The notes: a model not told the origin generated them from the letters alone. A DNA stretch of 38,971 nucleotides from an uncultured Collinsella sp. (GCA_902474645.1 CABRWN010000003.1:1-38971); one strand, 5' to 3'; positions 7,884 through 15,252 are shown, counted from the first letter of the stretch. A program made the numbers and translations.

Positions 7884-7936
7884 GGCTACTACCTAGGGTG
7901 TTAAGCATTATCGGTCTGCAACACCCGAATCATCAA
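7884..7936 (-). promoter_or_regulatory. gntR promoter and degenerate operator
   Basis: On the minus strand TTGATG (7936-7931) and GATAAT (7912-7907) are spaced by 18 bases. Between the expected start of transcription and the gene, TAGGTAGTAGCC (7895-7884) shares GGTAGTA-[AG]-CC with the two stronger boxes at 7075 and 11367. A weak autoregulatory site is a reasonable reading but unproved. Confidence 0.5.
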
Positions 7937-7942
7937 GAAAAC

Positions 7943-7976
7943 AAAAGCCGCGCGCTCTTTCGAGCACGCGGCTTTT
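7943..7976 (-). terminator. Terminator of the PTS operon
   Basis: AAAAGCCGCG (7943-7952) and CGCGGCTTTT (7967-7976) form a perfect outer stem, with GCTC/GAGC inside and a TTTC loop. Runs of A and T on both sides make it usable in either direction. It separates the PTS operon from the gntR promoter. Confidence 0.9.
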
Positions 7977-8042
7977 AACATACACATGGCTTAAGGGGTC
8001 GGGGTGTGAGCCGCGTAGGGACACACCCCTCAAGCTAGAGCC

Positions 8043-9125
8043 TTACCAGATGCTCGGCCAGAGACCAAGCGGGCCAGCGCCCAGGATGCCAAGGACGAAG
8101 AGCAGGAGAATGCCCTTGGTCGGGGTCCAGCTGTGCTTAGCGAACATGTAGTAAAGCAGCAGCGTAAGCATAAGCGGGACGAGCTTCGGGACGATGGTGT
8201 TGAGGGTGTCGGCAACGGAGAAGTTGACCGGATCCTCGGTGACGGTGCCGTAGGTAACGGACTCCATGCCGTTGCCCAGATCGGTGACGCCGCACTCGAC
8301 AGCGTTGCCGTCGGCATCGGTGGCGGTGAGGGCGTTGCCGTCCTCATCGGTCATGGCGATGGTACCGGCCTCAGCGGTCTCGGTATCGATGCCCTCCATA
8401 CCGGTGAAGTTCTCGGCCTCCTTCTCGGAGACGATCACGGTAGTAGCGGAGAGGCCACGGGTGGTGCCGTTGGGGATCTGGAGGTTGATCTGGGTGCCAC
8501 CCATGGTGACGACCAGGCAACCGACGACGAAGACGCCCATGATGGAAGCGGCACGCGTGAAGGCCTGCATGTTGGCGGTCAGAGCGTCAATAGCGCTGGT
8601 GCCAAGCTTGTAGGACCAGTTCATGAGCCAGAAGCGCAGAGCGAACTGGACGACGTTGAAGATCACCAGGAAGATGATCGGCGCAGCGGCGTTGCCGTTG
8701 ATGGCCATGTTGGAGGTGATGCCGGCCGTGATAGGCACGAGCGTCAGCCAGAACAGGGCGTCACCGATACCACCGAGCGGGCCCATTGCGGCGACGCGGA
8801 CGGCGCGGATCGTGGGGATGTCAACCTTGTTCTGCTCGAGCGAAAGCACGATGCCCATAACAAAGGTGACGAGGAACGGGTGGGTGTTGAAGAACTCCAG
8901 GTTGTGGCTCATGGAAGCCGCGAGGTCGTTCTTGTTGGTGTGGATCTTCTCCAGACCGGGGATGATGGAGTAGAGCCAGCCAGCGGCCTGCATACGCTCG
9001 TAGTTGAACGAGGCCTGCAGGAAGCAGGAGCGCCAAGCCATCTTGTTGAGGGTCTTCTGGTCGAGCTGCGGAGCAGGAGTGAGATCCTCATAGTGCTCCG
9101 GGATCACATACTCATTAGATGCCAT
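8043..9125 (-). CDS. PTS mannose/GalNAc family IID component, 360 aa
   Basis: This membrane subunit of a mannose-family PTS forms the sugar channel with IIC. The N-terminus is cytoplasmic. Family motifs are SCFLQASFNYERMQ (about 33-46), SHNLEFFNTHPF (73-84), AMGPLGGIGDALFW (113-126) and a C-terminal run of hydrophobic helices from DTLNTIVPKLVPLML. The start at 9125 overlaps the IIC stop by 11 bases and has GGAGGT upstream, indicating translational coupling. It is unusually long: residues about 221-303 form a hydrophilic insertion with two DxDGN motifs where relatives have a short loop. It is the last gene of the operon, followed by a strong terminator. GalNAc or galactosamine is inferred as substrate from the neighbours. 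Confidence 0.92.
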   Translation of the reverse strand: MASNEYVIPEHYEDLTPAPQLDQKTLNKMAWRSCFLQASFNYERMQAAGWLYSIIPGLEKIHTNKNDLAASMSHNLEFFNTHPFLVTFVMGIVLSLEQNKVDIPTIRAVRVAAMGPLGGIGDALFWLTLVPITAGITSNMAINGNAAAPIIFLVIFNVVQFALRFWLMNWSYKLGTSAIDALTANMQAFTRAASIMGVFVVGCLVVTMGGTQINLQIPNGTTRGLSATTVIVSEKEAENFTGMEGIDTETAEAGTIAMTDEDGNALTATDADGNAVECGVTDLGNGMESVTYGTVTEDPVNFSVADTLNTIVPKLVPLMLTLLLYYMFAKHSWTPTKGILLLFVLGILGAGPLGLWPSIW

Positions 9126-9915
9126 CTTCGAAGTCACCTCCGTCAGAAACAGCTGCACCCTTCAGCTCGGTCTGCTGCTGGAAGTCCCAGAAAGCGATGC
9201 CGAAGCCGATGAGAGCGAGGATGAGCAGAGCAGGGGTTGCCAGAGATTCGTTGGCAACGGTGATGAGCGCGAGGCCAAAGCCCATGAGGAAGAAGCCCCA
9301 CATATCGCGGTTCATCATAACCTTGAGCAGGACGGCGAAGCCGACGAAGCGCATCATGCCGCCTGCAGCGGAGAGACCGGTCTGCAGCCAAGTCGGAATG
9401 GCAGCGGCGATGGTCTGACCGATGGTGGCGCCAGCGATGAAGAACAGGGTGACGACGACGGCGAAGATCAGGCCGAGCAGAGCCATGGCGAAGTAGTTCA
9501 GGCGCTCGATGCCCTTGGTGTCCGCGTTATGAGCCATGTTATCGGCCGTGGACATAAGCGGGGACATAAGCGTGAAGACCAGGGTAACACCAAGCTGGCC
9601 GAGCAGAGCGAACGGAATGGCGAGGCCGACTGCCGCGTTGGGCTCGAGGCCCGTGGCGATAGCGAGAATGGCTGCCATGATGCCGCCAATGACGGCATTA
9701 GGCGGCTGAGCGCCTCCGATCGGCATGTTGCCGATCGTCATGAGCTGATAGGTACCACCCACGAGAAGACCGGTGTTGAGGTCGCCAAGGATAAGACCGA
9801 TGACGGCGCCGGTGACGATGGGCTGATAGAGAGACTCGAGGAAGTCAAACTGGTCGATTGCCGCGATGAACGTAACAACGAAGACCAGGGCGACCTGAAT
9901 GATCGAGAATTCCAT
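9115..9915 (-). CDS. PTS mannose/GalNAc family IIC component, 266 aa
   Basis: This integral membrane sugar permease subunit contains the typical IIC segments ALVFVVTFIAAIDQFDFL near the start, GLLVGGTYQLMTIGNMPIGG near residues 49-68 and PPNAVIGGIMAAILAI near 71-86, with several further hydrophobic helices to residue about 245. The acidic C-terminal tail ends in DGGDFEDGI. AAAGGAGGAG precedes the ATG. The 3' end overlaps the IID start. A 90-base gap with a small hairpin (9968-9989) separates it from the IIB gene. It works with IID, IIB and IIA of the same operon. Confidence 0.93.
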   Translation of the reverse strand: MEFSIIQVALVFVVTFIAAIDQFDFLESLYQPIVTGAVIGLILGDLNTGLLVGGTYQLMTIGNMPIGGAQPPNAVIGGIMAAILAIATGLEPNAAVGLAIPFALLGQLGVTLVFTLMSPLMSTADNMAHNADTKGIERLNYFAMALLGLIFAVVVTLFFIAGATIGQTIAAAIPTWLQTGLSAAGGMMRFVGFAVLLKVMMNRDMWGFFLMGFGLALITVANESLATPALLILALIGFGIAFWDFQQQTELKGAAVSDGGDFEDGI

Positions 9916-9967
9916 CTTGCTCCTCCTTTCAAAATGTATGTACGCACTTTGGATTTCACGTACAGAA

Positions 9968-9989
9968 TGTCAGGGTTTCACTCCTGACA
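9968..9989. other. Intercistronic hairpin between PTS IIB and IIC
   Basis: TGTCAGG (9968-9974) and CCTGACA (9983-9989) form a 7-bp stem with an 8-base loop and no T-run. It lies in the only sizeable gap inside the operon and could influence mRNA processing or stability. This is inference from structure only. Confidence 0.4.
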
Positions 9990-10005
9990 ACGTGGATCAC
10001 GAGGA

Positions 10006-10488
10006 TTACGAGAAGAGCTTGCTCGTGTCCTCAACAGGCGTGCTCGGAACGCGCCTGATCTCCAACTCCACCCCCAATTCCTGCAGCTCTTTAAACGCAG
10101 CGACATCCTCGTCGTTAACTGCGACGGAGGTGGCGACTTGGCGCTTTCCTTCCGACATGTGCATGTTGCCGATGTTTACCTTCTTTATAGGCACACCGCC
10201 CTTGACGAGCGTAAGCACGTCTTCCGGTGTTTCGGCCACGATGAAGATCTTCTGGCGCGGGCTCGCCTTGCCAATGACGTCGATGGTCTTCTGCAGGGAG
10301 AAGAAACGAGTAGCGACGCCGGCGGGAGCGGCCATCTTCATGAGGTTCTGGCGCATGGTGTTGGTCGACACGTCGTCGTTGGCGACGAGGATGAGGTTGG
10401 AGCCCAGAGTGGAGTTCCACTGGGTAGCAACCTGACCATGGACCAGTCGGTTATCGATGCGGGTAAGAAGAATGTTGGGTTCTGCCAT
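10006..10488 (-). CDS. PTS mannose/GalNAc family IIB component, 160 aa
   Basis: This cytoplasmic phosphotransfer protein accepts phosphate from IIA on a histidine and passes it to the sugar. The active-site segment RIDNRLVHGQV places the phosphorylated histidine at residue 17. Further family features are ILVANDDVSTN, IFIVAETPEDVL and VKKVNIGNMH-like IKKVNIGNMHMSEGK. Length (160 aa) is normal. An AAGGAAG site lies upstream. It follows the YajC-like gene by 36 bases and precedes IIC in the operon. Confidence 0.93.
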   Translation of the reverse strand: MAEPNILLTRIDNRLVHGQVATQWNSTLGSNLILVANDDVSTNTMRQNLMKMAAPAGVATRFFSLQKTIDVIGKASPRQKIFIVAETPEDVLTLVKGGVPIKKVNIGNMHMSEGKRQVATSVAVNDEDVAAFKELQELGVELEIRRVPSTPVEDTSKLFS

Positions 10489-10524
10489 GTTGATCAGCTT
10501 CCTTTCGTTATTTGCTGACGACAG

Positions 10525-10806
10525 TTACTTGATCTCCTGAATCGCGTAACGCGAAACATCTACGACGGCTCCGGATCGGACTTTAATCTGGACCTTCTCG
10601 CCTTCGATGCCCTTGACGGTTCCGTAGATACCGCCGGCGAAAAGGACCTCCTGACCCGGCTTGAGCTCGGTGTGCAGCTCCTTGAAGTACTTCTGCTTCT
10701 TCTTCATGTTGATTTGCGACCAAATGGTGTAAATCAAGCCCATGATGACAAGCAGGCCCAAAAGAGCGACCGAGGAGCTCAAGACGCTGGCTCCGAAATC
10801 GGCCAT
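10525..10806 (-). CDS. YajC-like small membrane protein within PTS operon, 93 aa
   Basis: This is a single-span protein of the YajC family (auxiliary subunit of the Sec translocase). A hydrophobic helix at residues about 10-29 is followed by a basic stretch (MKKKQKYFKELH) and a small soluble domain with LKPGQEVLFAGGIYGTVKGIEG, the family's hallmark region. The ATG overlaps the IIA stop in a TAATG arrangement, so translation is coupled to IIA. A YajC-like gene embedded in GalNAc-type PTS operons is also known from streptococci. Its job here may be tied to the PTS membrane complex rather than general secretion, but that is inference. Confidence 0.85.
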   Translation of the reverse strand: MADFGASVLSSSVALLGLLVIMGLIYTIWSQINMKKKQKYFKELHTELKPGQEVLFAGGIYGTVKGIEGEKVQIKVRSGAVVDVSRYAIQEIK

Positions 10807-11249
10807 TAGATGCCATCCTCTTCGCCGAAGACATCCTCTTCCTCGGCTCCAGCAACAGAAGCGACCGTCTGGGCGGTAATGCCCGTCTGGCCAACGGTCA
10901 CTGCCTGCTCACCAAGCTCGGCGAGCGTGGCATTGCCGCGGAGGAACAGAAGCTCAATAACCATGGGAAGGTTGGTGCCAGTCAGAACCTCGACGTTGTC
11001 GACATCCTGGGCAATCATCATCGACTGGTTGAACGGGGTACCACCGAGCAGGTCGGTAAAGACGAGCACGCCATCGCACTCCTCGCGCATGGTGGTAATA
11101 GCGGCGCGGAGATCCTCACCGTAGGAAGCAGCCTGGTCGCCTTCGAAAGGAACGACGGTAAAAGCGGGCTGGTCGCCGGCAACCATAGCGATAGCGCTTG
11201 CAAGGCCGGGTGCGAACTGTCCATGACCGGTAAGAATAAAGCCAACCAT
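10806..11249 (-). CDS. PTS mannose/GalNAc family IIA component, 147 aa
   Basis: This cytoplasmic IIA protein is phosphorylated by HPr. The N-terminus MVGFILTGHGQFAPG places the active histidine at residue 9. VVPFEGDQAASYGEDLRAAI and LVFTDLLGGTPFNQSMMIA are characteristic of EIIA-Man. The acidic tail (EEEDVFGEEDGI) is longer than usual. It is the first gene of the PTS operon. A GntR-type operator box lies 118 bases upstream. The stop overlaps the YajC-like start. Confidence 0.93.
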   Translation of the reverse strand: MVGFILTGHGQFAPGLASAIAMVAGDQPAFTVVPFEGDQAASYGEDLRAAITTMREECDGVLVFTDLLGGTPFNQSMMIAQDVDNVEVLTGTNLPMVIELLFLRGNATLAELGEQAVTVGQTGITAQTVASVAGAEEEDVFGEEDGI

Positions 11250-11366
11250 TCAAATTTCCCTTCCGAAGGTGTGTACGATCTGAGTCCGATGATTTTCGGA
11301 AGCCAGCGGGCAATCGCCCTTAAAGCTTCTTGGAAAGCGTTCTTTAAAGACCAGTGGTTTCTCAAC

Positions 11367-11378
11367 TGGTAGTAACCA
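11367..11378. promoter_or_regulatory. GntR/HutC-type operator upstream of PTS operon
   Basis: TGGTAGTAACCA is identical to the box overlapping the agaS promoter. It lies within a larger imperfect inverted arrangement (ACCAGT at 11350-11355, ACTGGT at 11365-11370). A TATAGT on the minus strand (11401-11396) could be the -10, placing the box just after the transcription start, but no good -35 was found. A looser ACCAGT-TAGA-ACCAGT occurs at 11645-11660. Confidence 0.65.
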
Positions 11379-11401
11379 CGTGACGTGTTGTTGCCACTAT
11401 A

Positions 11402-11880
11402 TCACCACAGAAGAGGTCGCTTTCGTTGATTCATACGGTAAAACGTTTTTGCACCGCTCACGGTGATAAATCGACCGTTTACCGGTCGTTAATACTTCTA
11501 CCTGCGGTTTTGAAACCGTTTCGAAACGCTTTGGCAAAAAATCGGAACTCTTTTCGTGTCAATACAACGCAGGGCGGCTAAAATAGCGTAAAGAAAAATT
11601 GCAGGTCATTGTGAAGATATGTGAATTGGTCTTTTTGACTTAATACCAGTTAGAACCAGTTTTGAGATTATCGGTGAACGGTAGTTTTCGACCGTTCACC
11701 GGTTACTTGCAATCGTTTGCAGTTGTTTTCCCAGATGAATTAGGGGAACCCGATGGAGCGCTTGCGCGATCACGGGAAGTTTTGGCATTTGTCCTCATCC
11801 CCCGCGCGCCAACTCCGGCACCCAAAATGGGCTAATAGCTCACGCTAATCGTTTTCAATCATTATTTACTCAGCATCCGT
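11402..11880. other. Palindrome-dense intergenic region
   Basis: No gene is seen between the PTS operon leader and the DUF2975 promoter. It holds AAAACGTTTT (11440-11449), CGACCG-N5-CGGTCG (11472-11488), CGGTTT-TG-AAACCG (11505-11518), the 12-bp palindrome CGTTTCGAAACG (11517-11528) and an 11-bp inverted repeat at 11672-11701. TGAAACCGTTTCGA (11511-11524) matches the CcpA cre consensus except at one position. The density suggests binding sites for LacI-type or catabolite regulators of the PTS operon. Confidence 0.5.
11672..11701. repeat. 11-bp perfect inverted repeat
   Basis: CGGTGAACGGT (11672-11682) and ACCGTTCACCG (11691-11701) are perfect complements across eight bases. No T-run follows. 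The sequence TCGACCGTTCACCGG (11688-11702) recurs with one change as TCGACCGTTTACCGG at 11471-11485, so the two belong to one motif family within this intergenic region. Confidence 0.7.
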
Positions 11881-11886
11881 AATTAT

Positions 11887-11926
11887 TTATCGTTTATCGT
11901 TAATTCTGATATGATACAAGTATCAT
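11887..11926 (+). promoter_or_regulatory. Promoter and palindromic operator of the DUF2975/XRE pair
   Basis: TTATCG (11887-11892) and TATGAT (11910-11915) are spaced by 17 bases. ATGATAC-AA-GTATCAT (11911-11926) is a perfect inverted repeat overlapping the -10. The ATG of the DUF2975 gene follows at 11950. Binding by the downstream XRE-type regulator is a natural inference. Confidence 0.55.
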
Positions 11927-11949
11927 CCAAAACGCCGATTGGAGGGGTT

Positions 11950-12588
11950 ATGGTCCATCGAAACGAATCTATATCGAATGAAACCATCAGCCGCGAACAG
12001 ACGATAGCCGAACTGAGGAAGCTCGCTCGCATCTGCAAATGGGCCACGATCTGCATTACCACCGCGCTCGCTCTGGGACTTCTCGCAGTCATTGCGATTG
12101 ACCTTCTACTCATATTGCCTGGCCTCTCCCAAGGGTCGTGTCTCCAATCCGTAGAACTTCAAGCCGGCGAAGGGCCGTGCCTTGCTATCGTCGGTACCGA
12201 TGCGCAGGCCCCACTTATGCTCGTTGCACACGATGGTCACACTGCCATAGGGAGCCTCTTGATGACATGTCTCGCGCTTACCATCGCGATAAGCGTGCGC
12301 AGGTTTTTCTTCAACATTGAAAAGGAAGGCAGGCCCTTTGACCTTGAATGTAACCAGACACTTCGTCGAGTAGGACATTTATTCCTTATCGGCGGCGTTG
12401 CCGTGAGGCTTCTTGGTGCCGTAATCACGGGAATGATACTCTCAGGATTTGGCGGCAGCTTTACGGATGCGTTCGCCGGCCAGTTATTCGAGCCCTCTAT
12501 GCTCTTTGCAGGCCTGATTATTTGCCTGATTGCCAGCATCTTCCGCTACGGGTATATCCTGCAAAAACAAGATGACGAGTTGCTCTAG
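11950..12588 (+). CDS. DUF2975 family membrane protein, 212 aa
   Basis: This protein has four predicted membrane spans: residues about 30-54, 98-115, 145-166 and 178-197 (judged by hydrophobic runs such as ICITTALALGLLAVIAIDLL and AGLIICLIASIFRYGYIL). The family is typically encoded directly before a small XRE regulator, as here; its function is unknown. GGAGGGG just before the ATG at 11950 decides the start; the frame is open 13 codons further upstream without a ribosome site. It is co-transcribed with the next gene (9-base gap). The palindromic operator upstream suggests autoregulation of the pair. Confidence 0.8.
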   Translation: MVHRNESISNETISREQTIAELRKLARICKWATICITTALALGLLAVIAIDLLLILPGLSQGSCLQSVELQAGEGPCLAIVGTDAQAPLMLVAHDGHTAIGSLLMTCLALTIAISVRRFFFNIEKEGRPFDLECNQTLRRVGHLFLIGGVAVRLLGAVITGMILSGFGGSFTDAFAGQLFEPSMLFAGLIICLIASIFRYGYILQKQDDELL

Positions 12589-12597
12589 GGGGAATCC

Positions 12598-12837
12598 ATG
12601 ATTATTCTGCGGCTCGACCGCATGCTTGCCGAACGCAAGATCTCATCCAAAGAGCTTGCGGAACGCGTGGGCATCTCCCAGGTCAATATGTCGCGCATCA
12701 AGACGGGCAAGGTTTCTGCCGTGCGCTTTTCAACTCTTGACGCGATATGCCGGGCACTCGACTGCCAACCGGGCGATGTGCTGGAATATATGCCTGACGA
12801 TGAAGCCGATAACCTTTTTGGGCTTAAAGATGAATAG
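12598..12837 (+). CDS. Small XRE-family (Cro/C1-type) regulator, 79 aa
   Basis: This is a single helix-turn-helix protein. Residues about 10-63 carry the domain, with RKISSKELAERVGISQVNMSRIKTGK as helices 2 and 3 and FSTLDAICRALDCQPGDVLEY closing it, as in YozG-like proteins. The C-terminal tail is short and acidic. It starts nine bases after the DUF2975 stop with GGGGGAA upstream. It probably binds the palindrome at 11911-11926. A terminator follows. Confidence 0.88.
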   Translation: MIILRLDRMLAERKISSKELAERVGISQVNMSRIKTGKVSAVRFSTLDAICRALDCQPGDVLEYMPDDEADNLFGLKDE

Positions 12838-12870
12838 CTATAATTAAGCTGCCAATCACGCCCTCAACGC

Positions 12871-12911
12871 AAATTGCCCGCCAGAACGACTTTCGTACTG
12901 GCGGGCAATTT
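12871..12911. terminator. Bidirectional terminator between XRE gene and SurA-like gene
   Basis: AAATTGCCCGCCAG (12871-12884) and CTGGCGGGCAATTT (12898-12911) form a 14-bp perfect stem with T-rich ends in both directions. It lies between two convergent genes. Confidence 0.9.
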
Positions 12912-12951
12912 GTTTTCTATCAGCTAGATGCTCGATGAGCCGTGCGACTCT

Positions 12952-14034
12952 TTACGCAAACAGGCCGTAGATGCTGATGTTGGCCTTGGCGTAGAGGCCG
13001 TTGGCGTACTCGGTCCACTTGGAGCTGGCGCTCGACGCCTGCGAGGAGTACTGCTGGTAGGCAGTGTAATAGGCGGTCATGGCCTGCTTATAGGTGGCGC
13101 TATCGGTCGTAAAGGCATCATCGGCAAAGGCCTTGGCATAGGTGCTGTCGGCATCCTTCCAAGTGCCCTTCTCGCTATCCCACTCGTCGCCGGCAAGGTT
13201 GATGATGTAGTCGGCGTAGTCCTTGCTCGCGGTCTCCTCGTTGCCGTCAGCAGGCTCGGTCGGGGCGGTCGGCTTGCTTGCGGAGCTGTCTCCGACCTTC
13301 TTCTTGTAGAGCTTCTGCAGCGTCGCGGACTGGCGGACGATCTGCTTGGCCTGATCCTTGGACACGCCATACTGCGTGGCCATGGTCTTGTAGTCGGAGG
13401 TGCCGATTGAATCCTCGGCGTACTTCTTCATTTCCTTAGAAGAGACGGTGATGCCCTCGTCCTCGGCAGCGTCCAGCAGGATCTTGTTGCGCACGTAGGA
13501 CAGGATGACGTCGGCAGAAGGAGCGGTGTAGTTGCCATCGCTATCCTTGACGGTATCGAGGCTGTACTGGCTCTCGATGGCCTCGCGCGCAGTGATGTCG
13601 CTCTTCTTGCCGTTGTAGCTATAGCTTGCCACGGTCGAATCGAGCTGGTCCTCGGTCAGGGTCGCCGAGCCAACACCCTTGCCGCCAAAGCCGCCATTGC
13701 CAATAAAGAAGCCGACCACAGCAGCGATCACGACGGCAACCACAAAGGCGGCAATCATCGTCTTCTTGTGCTTGGATGCATGGTCGTCTTCATCGGAGTC
13801 GTCCTCGTCCTGCTCCTCGGGCATGAGGTTCTCGTCAGCGGCATCCGCGGCAATCTGAGCCTCCAGGCGGGCGTCCTCCTCCTCGGCGGTCGTGCCGGCA
13901 GCAATGTGCTCGGCAGACGTACCGGCGACCAGGTCGATCTTCTCGTCCTCCTCACCGTCGGGGCCTTCGCCGCGCTCGATGATCTGGATGCCGTCGATCT
14001 CGTCCTTCTCGTCCTTCTTTTGAATCAGACCCAT
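12952..14034 (-). CDS. Membrane-anchored SurA-N-like protein, 360 aa
   Basis: A very acidic cytoplasmic region (residues 1-88, rich in Asp and Glu) is followed by one membrane span (about 93-111, FVVAVVIAAVVGFFIG) and an extracellular domain. The outer part resembles the N-terminal chaperone domain of SurA/PrsA-type foldases (short conserved-looking stretches SADVILSYVRNKILLDAAEDEGI and YGVSKDQAKQIVRQ), but no parvulin isomerase domain follows. A Ser/Thr-rich linker near 250-275 precedes a C-terminal helical part. AAGGAG lies before the ATG. A chaperone-like role for exported proteins is inferred; the sequence does not prove it. Confidence 0.65.
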   Translation of the reverse strand: MGLIQKKDEKDEIDGIQIIERGEGPDGEEDEKIDLVAGTSAEHIAAGTTAEEEDARLEAQIAADAADENLMPEEQDEDDSDEDDHASKHKKTMIAAFVVAVVIAAVVGFFIGNGGFGGKGVGSATLTEDQLDSTVASYSYNGKKSDITAREAIESQYSLDTVKDSDGNYTAPSADVILSYVRNKILLDAAEDEGITVSSKEMKKYAEDSIGTSDYKTMATQYGVSKDQAKQIVRQSATLQKLYKKKVGDSSASKPTAPTEPADGNEETASKDYADYIINLAGDEWDSEKGTWKDADSTYAKAFADDAFTTDSATYKQAMTAYYTAYQQYSSQASSASSKWTEYANGLYAKANISIYGLFA

Positions 14035-14072
14035 ATCAGTTACTCCTTGTTAGGAAACATAGTCCGCAATAG

Positions 14073-14101
14073 AATACGCCCGACAGAGCGCCGGGCGTAT
14101 T
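14073..14101. terminator. Hairpin after the isocitrate dehydrogenase gene
   Basis: AATACGCCCG (14073-14082) and CGGGCGTATT (14092-14101) form a perfect 10-bp stem. Neither side has a strong T-run, so this is a likely but imperfect terminator for the dehydrogenase gene that ends at 14161. Confidence 0.5.
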
Positions 14102-14160
14102 GATTCTTAGGTTATACGCAAACACTTAAGTACTATTTAGGCGTTTGCAGTCTGCATGCC

Positions 14161-15246
14161 TTAGGCCAGGTGCGCGATAACGGCATCGGCAAAGGCCTGC
14201 GTACCCACAGCGCCCTCAACGGAGCCGGTCTGGGCACGACGCACGTCACCGGTAACCTGCTCGCCCTCGTCGAGCGTGGCAGACACGGCGGCGCGAATGC
14301 GATTGGCAGCGTCGTTCTCGCCCAGGTGATCGAGCATCATCGCAGCAGAGAGGATCTCGGCCGTGGGGTTGGCGATATCCTGGCCCGCGATATCGGGCGC
14401 GGATCCGTGCGTTGCCTCAAAGATTGCGCAGTCGGCACCGATGTTGGAGCCAGGGGCCATACCCAGACCACCCACTAGGCCGGCGCACAGGTCGCTCACG
14501 ATGTCGCCGTACAGGTTGGGCAGCACCAGGACATCGAAGTCGTTGGGGTTCTGGACCAGACCCATGCAGGTGGCGTCGACGATCTTGTCGTTGAACTCGA
14601 TATCGGGATAGTTGGCGGCCACCTCGCGCGCCACGCGCAGGAACAGGCCATCGGTCGCCTTCATGATGTTGGCCTTATGCACGGCCGTCACCTTTTTGCG
14701 GCCGCAGCGGCGGGCATACTCAAAGGCATACTCCACAATGCGGCGGCTCTTGGCGATGGAGATCGGCTTAATTGAAATGGCGGAATCTGCGGCGAAGGTC
14801 TTCTGACCCGAGCGCTCGACAAGCTGCGAGAGCTCCTCAACCTCGGCAGCGCCCTCATCGAACTCGATGCCGGCGTAGAGGTCCTCGGTGTTCTCGCGCA
14901 CGATGACCAGGTCGACGTCGCGGAAGCGCGAGCCGTCGCCCGGCTGCGACAGGCAGGGGCGCACGCAGGCGTACAGGTCGAAATGCTTGCGCAGGGCGAC
15001 GTTAACGCTGCGGAAGCCCGTGCCGACCGGCGTGGTGATGGGGCCCTTGATGGCAACCTTGGTCTCGGCGACCGCATCGAGCACATGCTGGGGCAGCGGC
15101 GTGCCAAACTCGTCCATGACGCCGGCGCCGGCCTCCTGGACGTTCCAGTTGATCTGGACACCGGTGGCCTCGACCACGCGGCGCATGGCCTGCGTAATCT
15201 CGGGACCGATACCGTCACCGGGAATCAGGACTACATCGTGCGCCAT
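14161..15246 (-). CDS. NAD-type isocitrate/isopropylmalate dehydrogenase family enzyme, 361 aa
   Basis: This is a beta-decarboxylating dehydrogenase. The start VVLIPGDGIGPEIT is the family nucleotide-site strand. IVRENTEDLYAGIE (near residues 114-127) is the isocitrate-type active-site loop, and its NTEDLYAG form points to isocitrate rather than isopropylmalate. TAVHKANIMKATDGLF has the catalytic Lys, NLYGDIVSDLCAGLVGG the metal-binding Asp residues, and EATHGSAPDIAGQDIANPTAE the cofactor loop of NAD-dependent forms. Length suits the NAD-dependent class. It would make 2-oxoglutarate, for glutamate synthesis in an organism with an incomplete TCA cycle (inference). The HEAT-repeat gene ends 6 bases upstream in the same direction. 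Confidence 0.85.
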   Translation of the reverse strand: MAHDVVLIPGDGIGPEITQAMRRVVEATGVQINWNVQEAGAGVMDEFGTPLPQHVLDAVAETKVAIKGPITTPVGTGFRSVNVALRKHFDLYACVRPCLSQPGDGSRFRDVDLVIVRENTEDLYAGIEFDEGAAEVEELSQLVERSGQKTFAADSAISIKPISIAKSRRIVEYAFEYARRCGRKKVTAVHKANIMKATDGLFLRVAREVAANYPDIEFNDKIVDATCMGLVQNPNDFDVLVLPNLYGDIVSDLCAGLVGGLGMAPGSNIGADCAIFEATHGSAPDIAGQDIANPTAEILSAAMMLDHLGENDAANRIRAAVSATLDEGEQVTGDVRRAQTGSVEGAVGTQAFADAVIAHLA

Positions 15247-15252
15247 AATCTG

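Noticed and set aside
9916..10005. A small gene between PTS IIB and IIC
   Set aside because: No open frame with a ribosome site fits in the 90-base gap; only a short hairpin is present.
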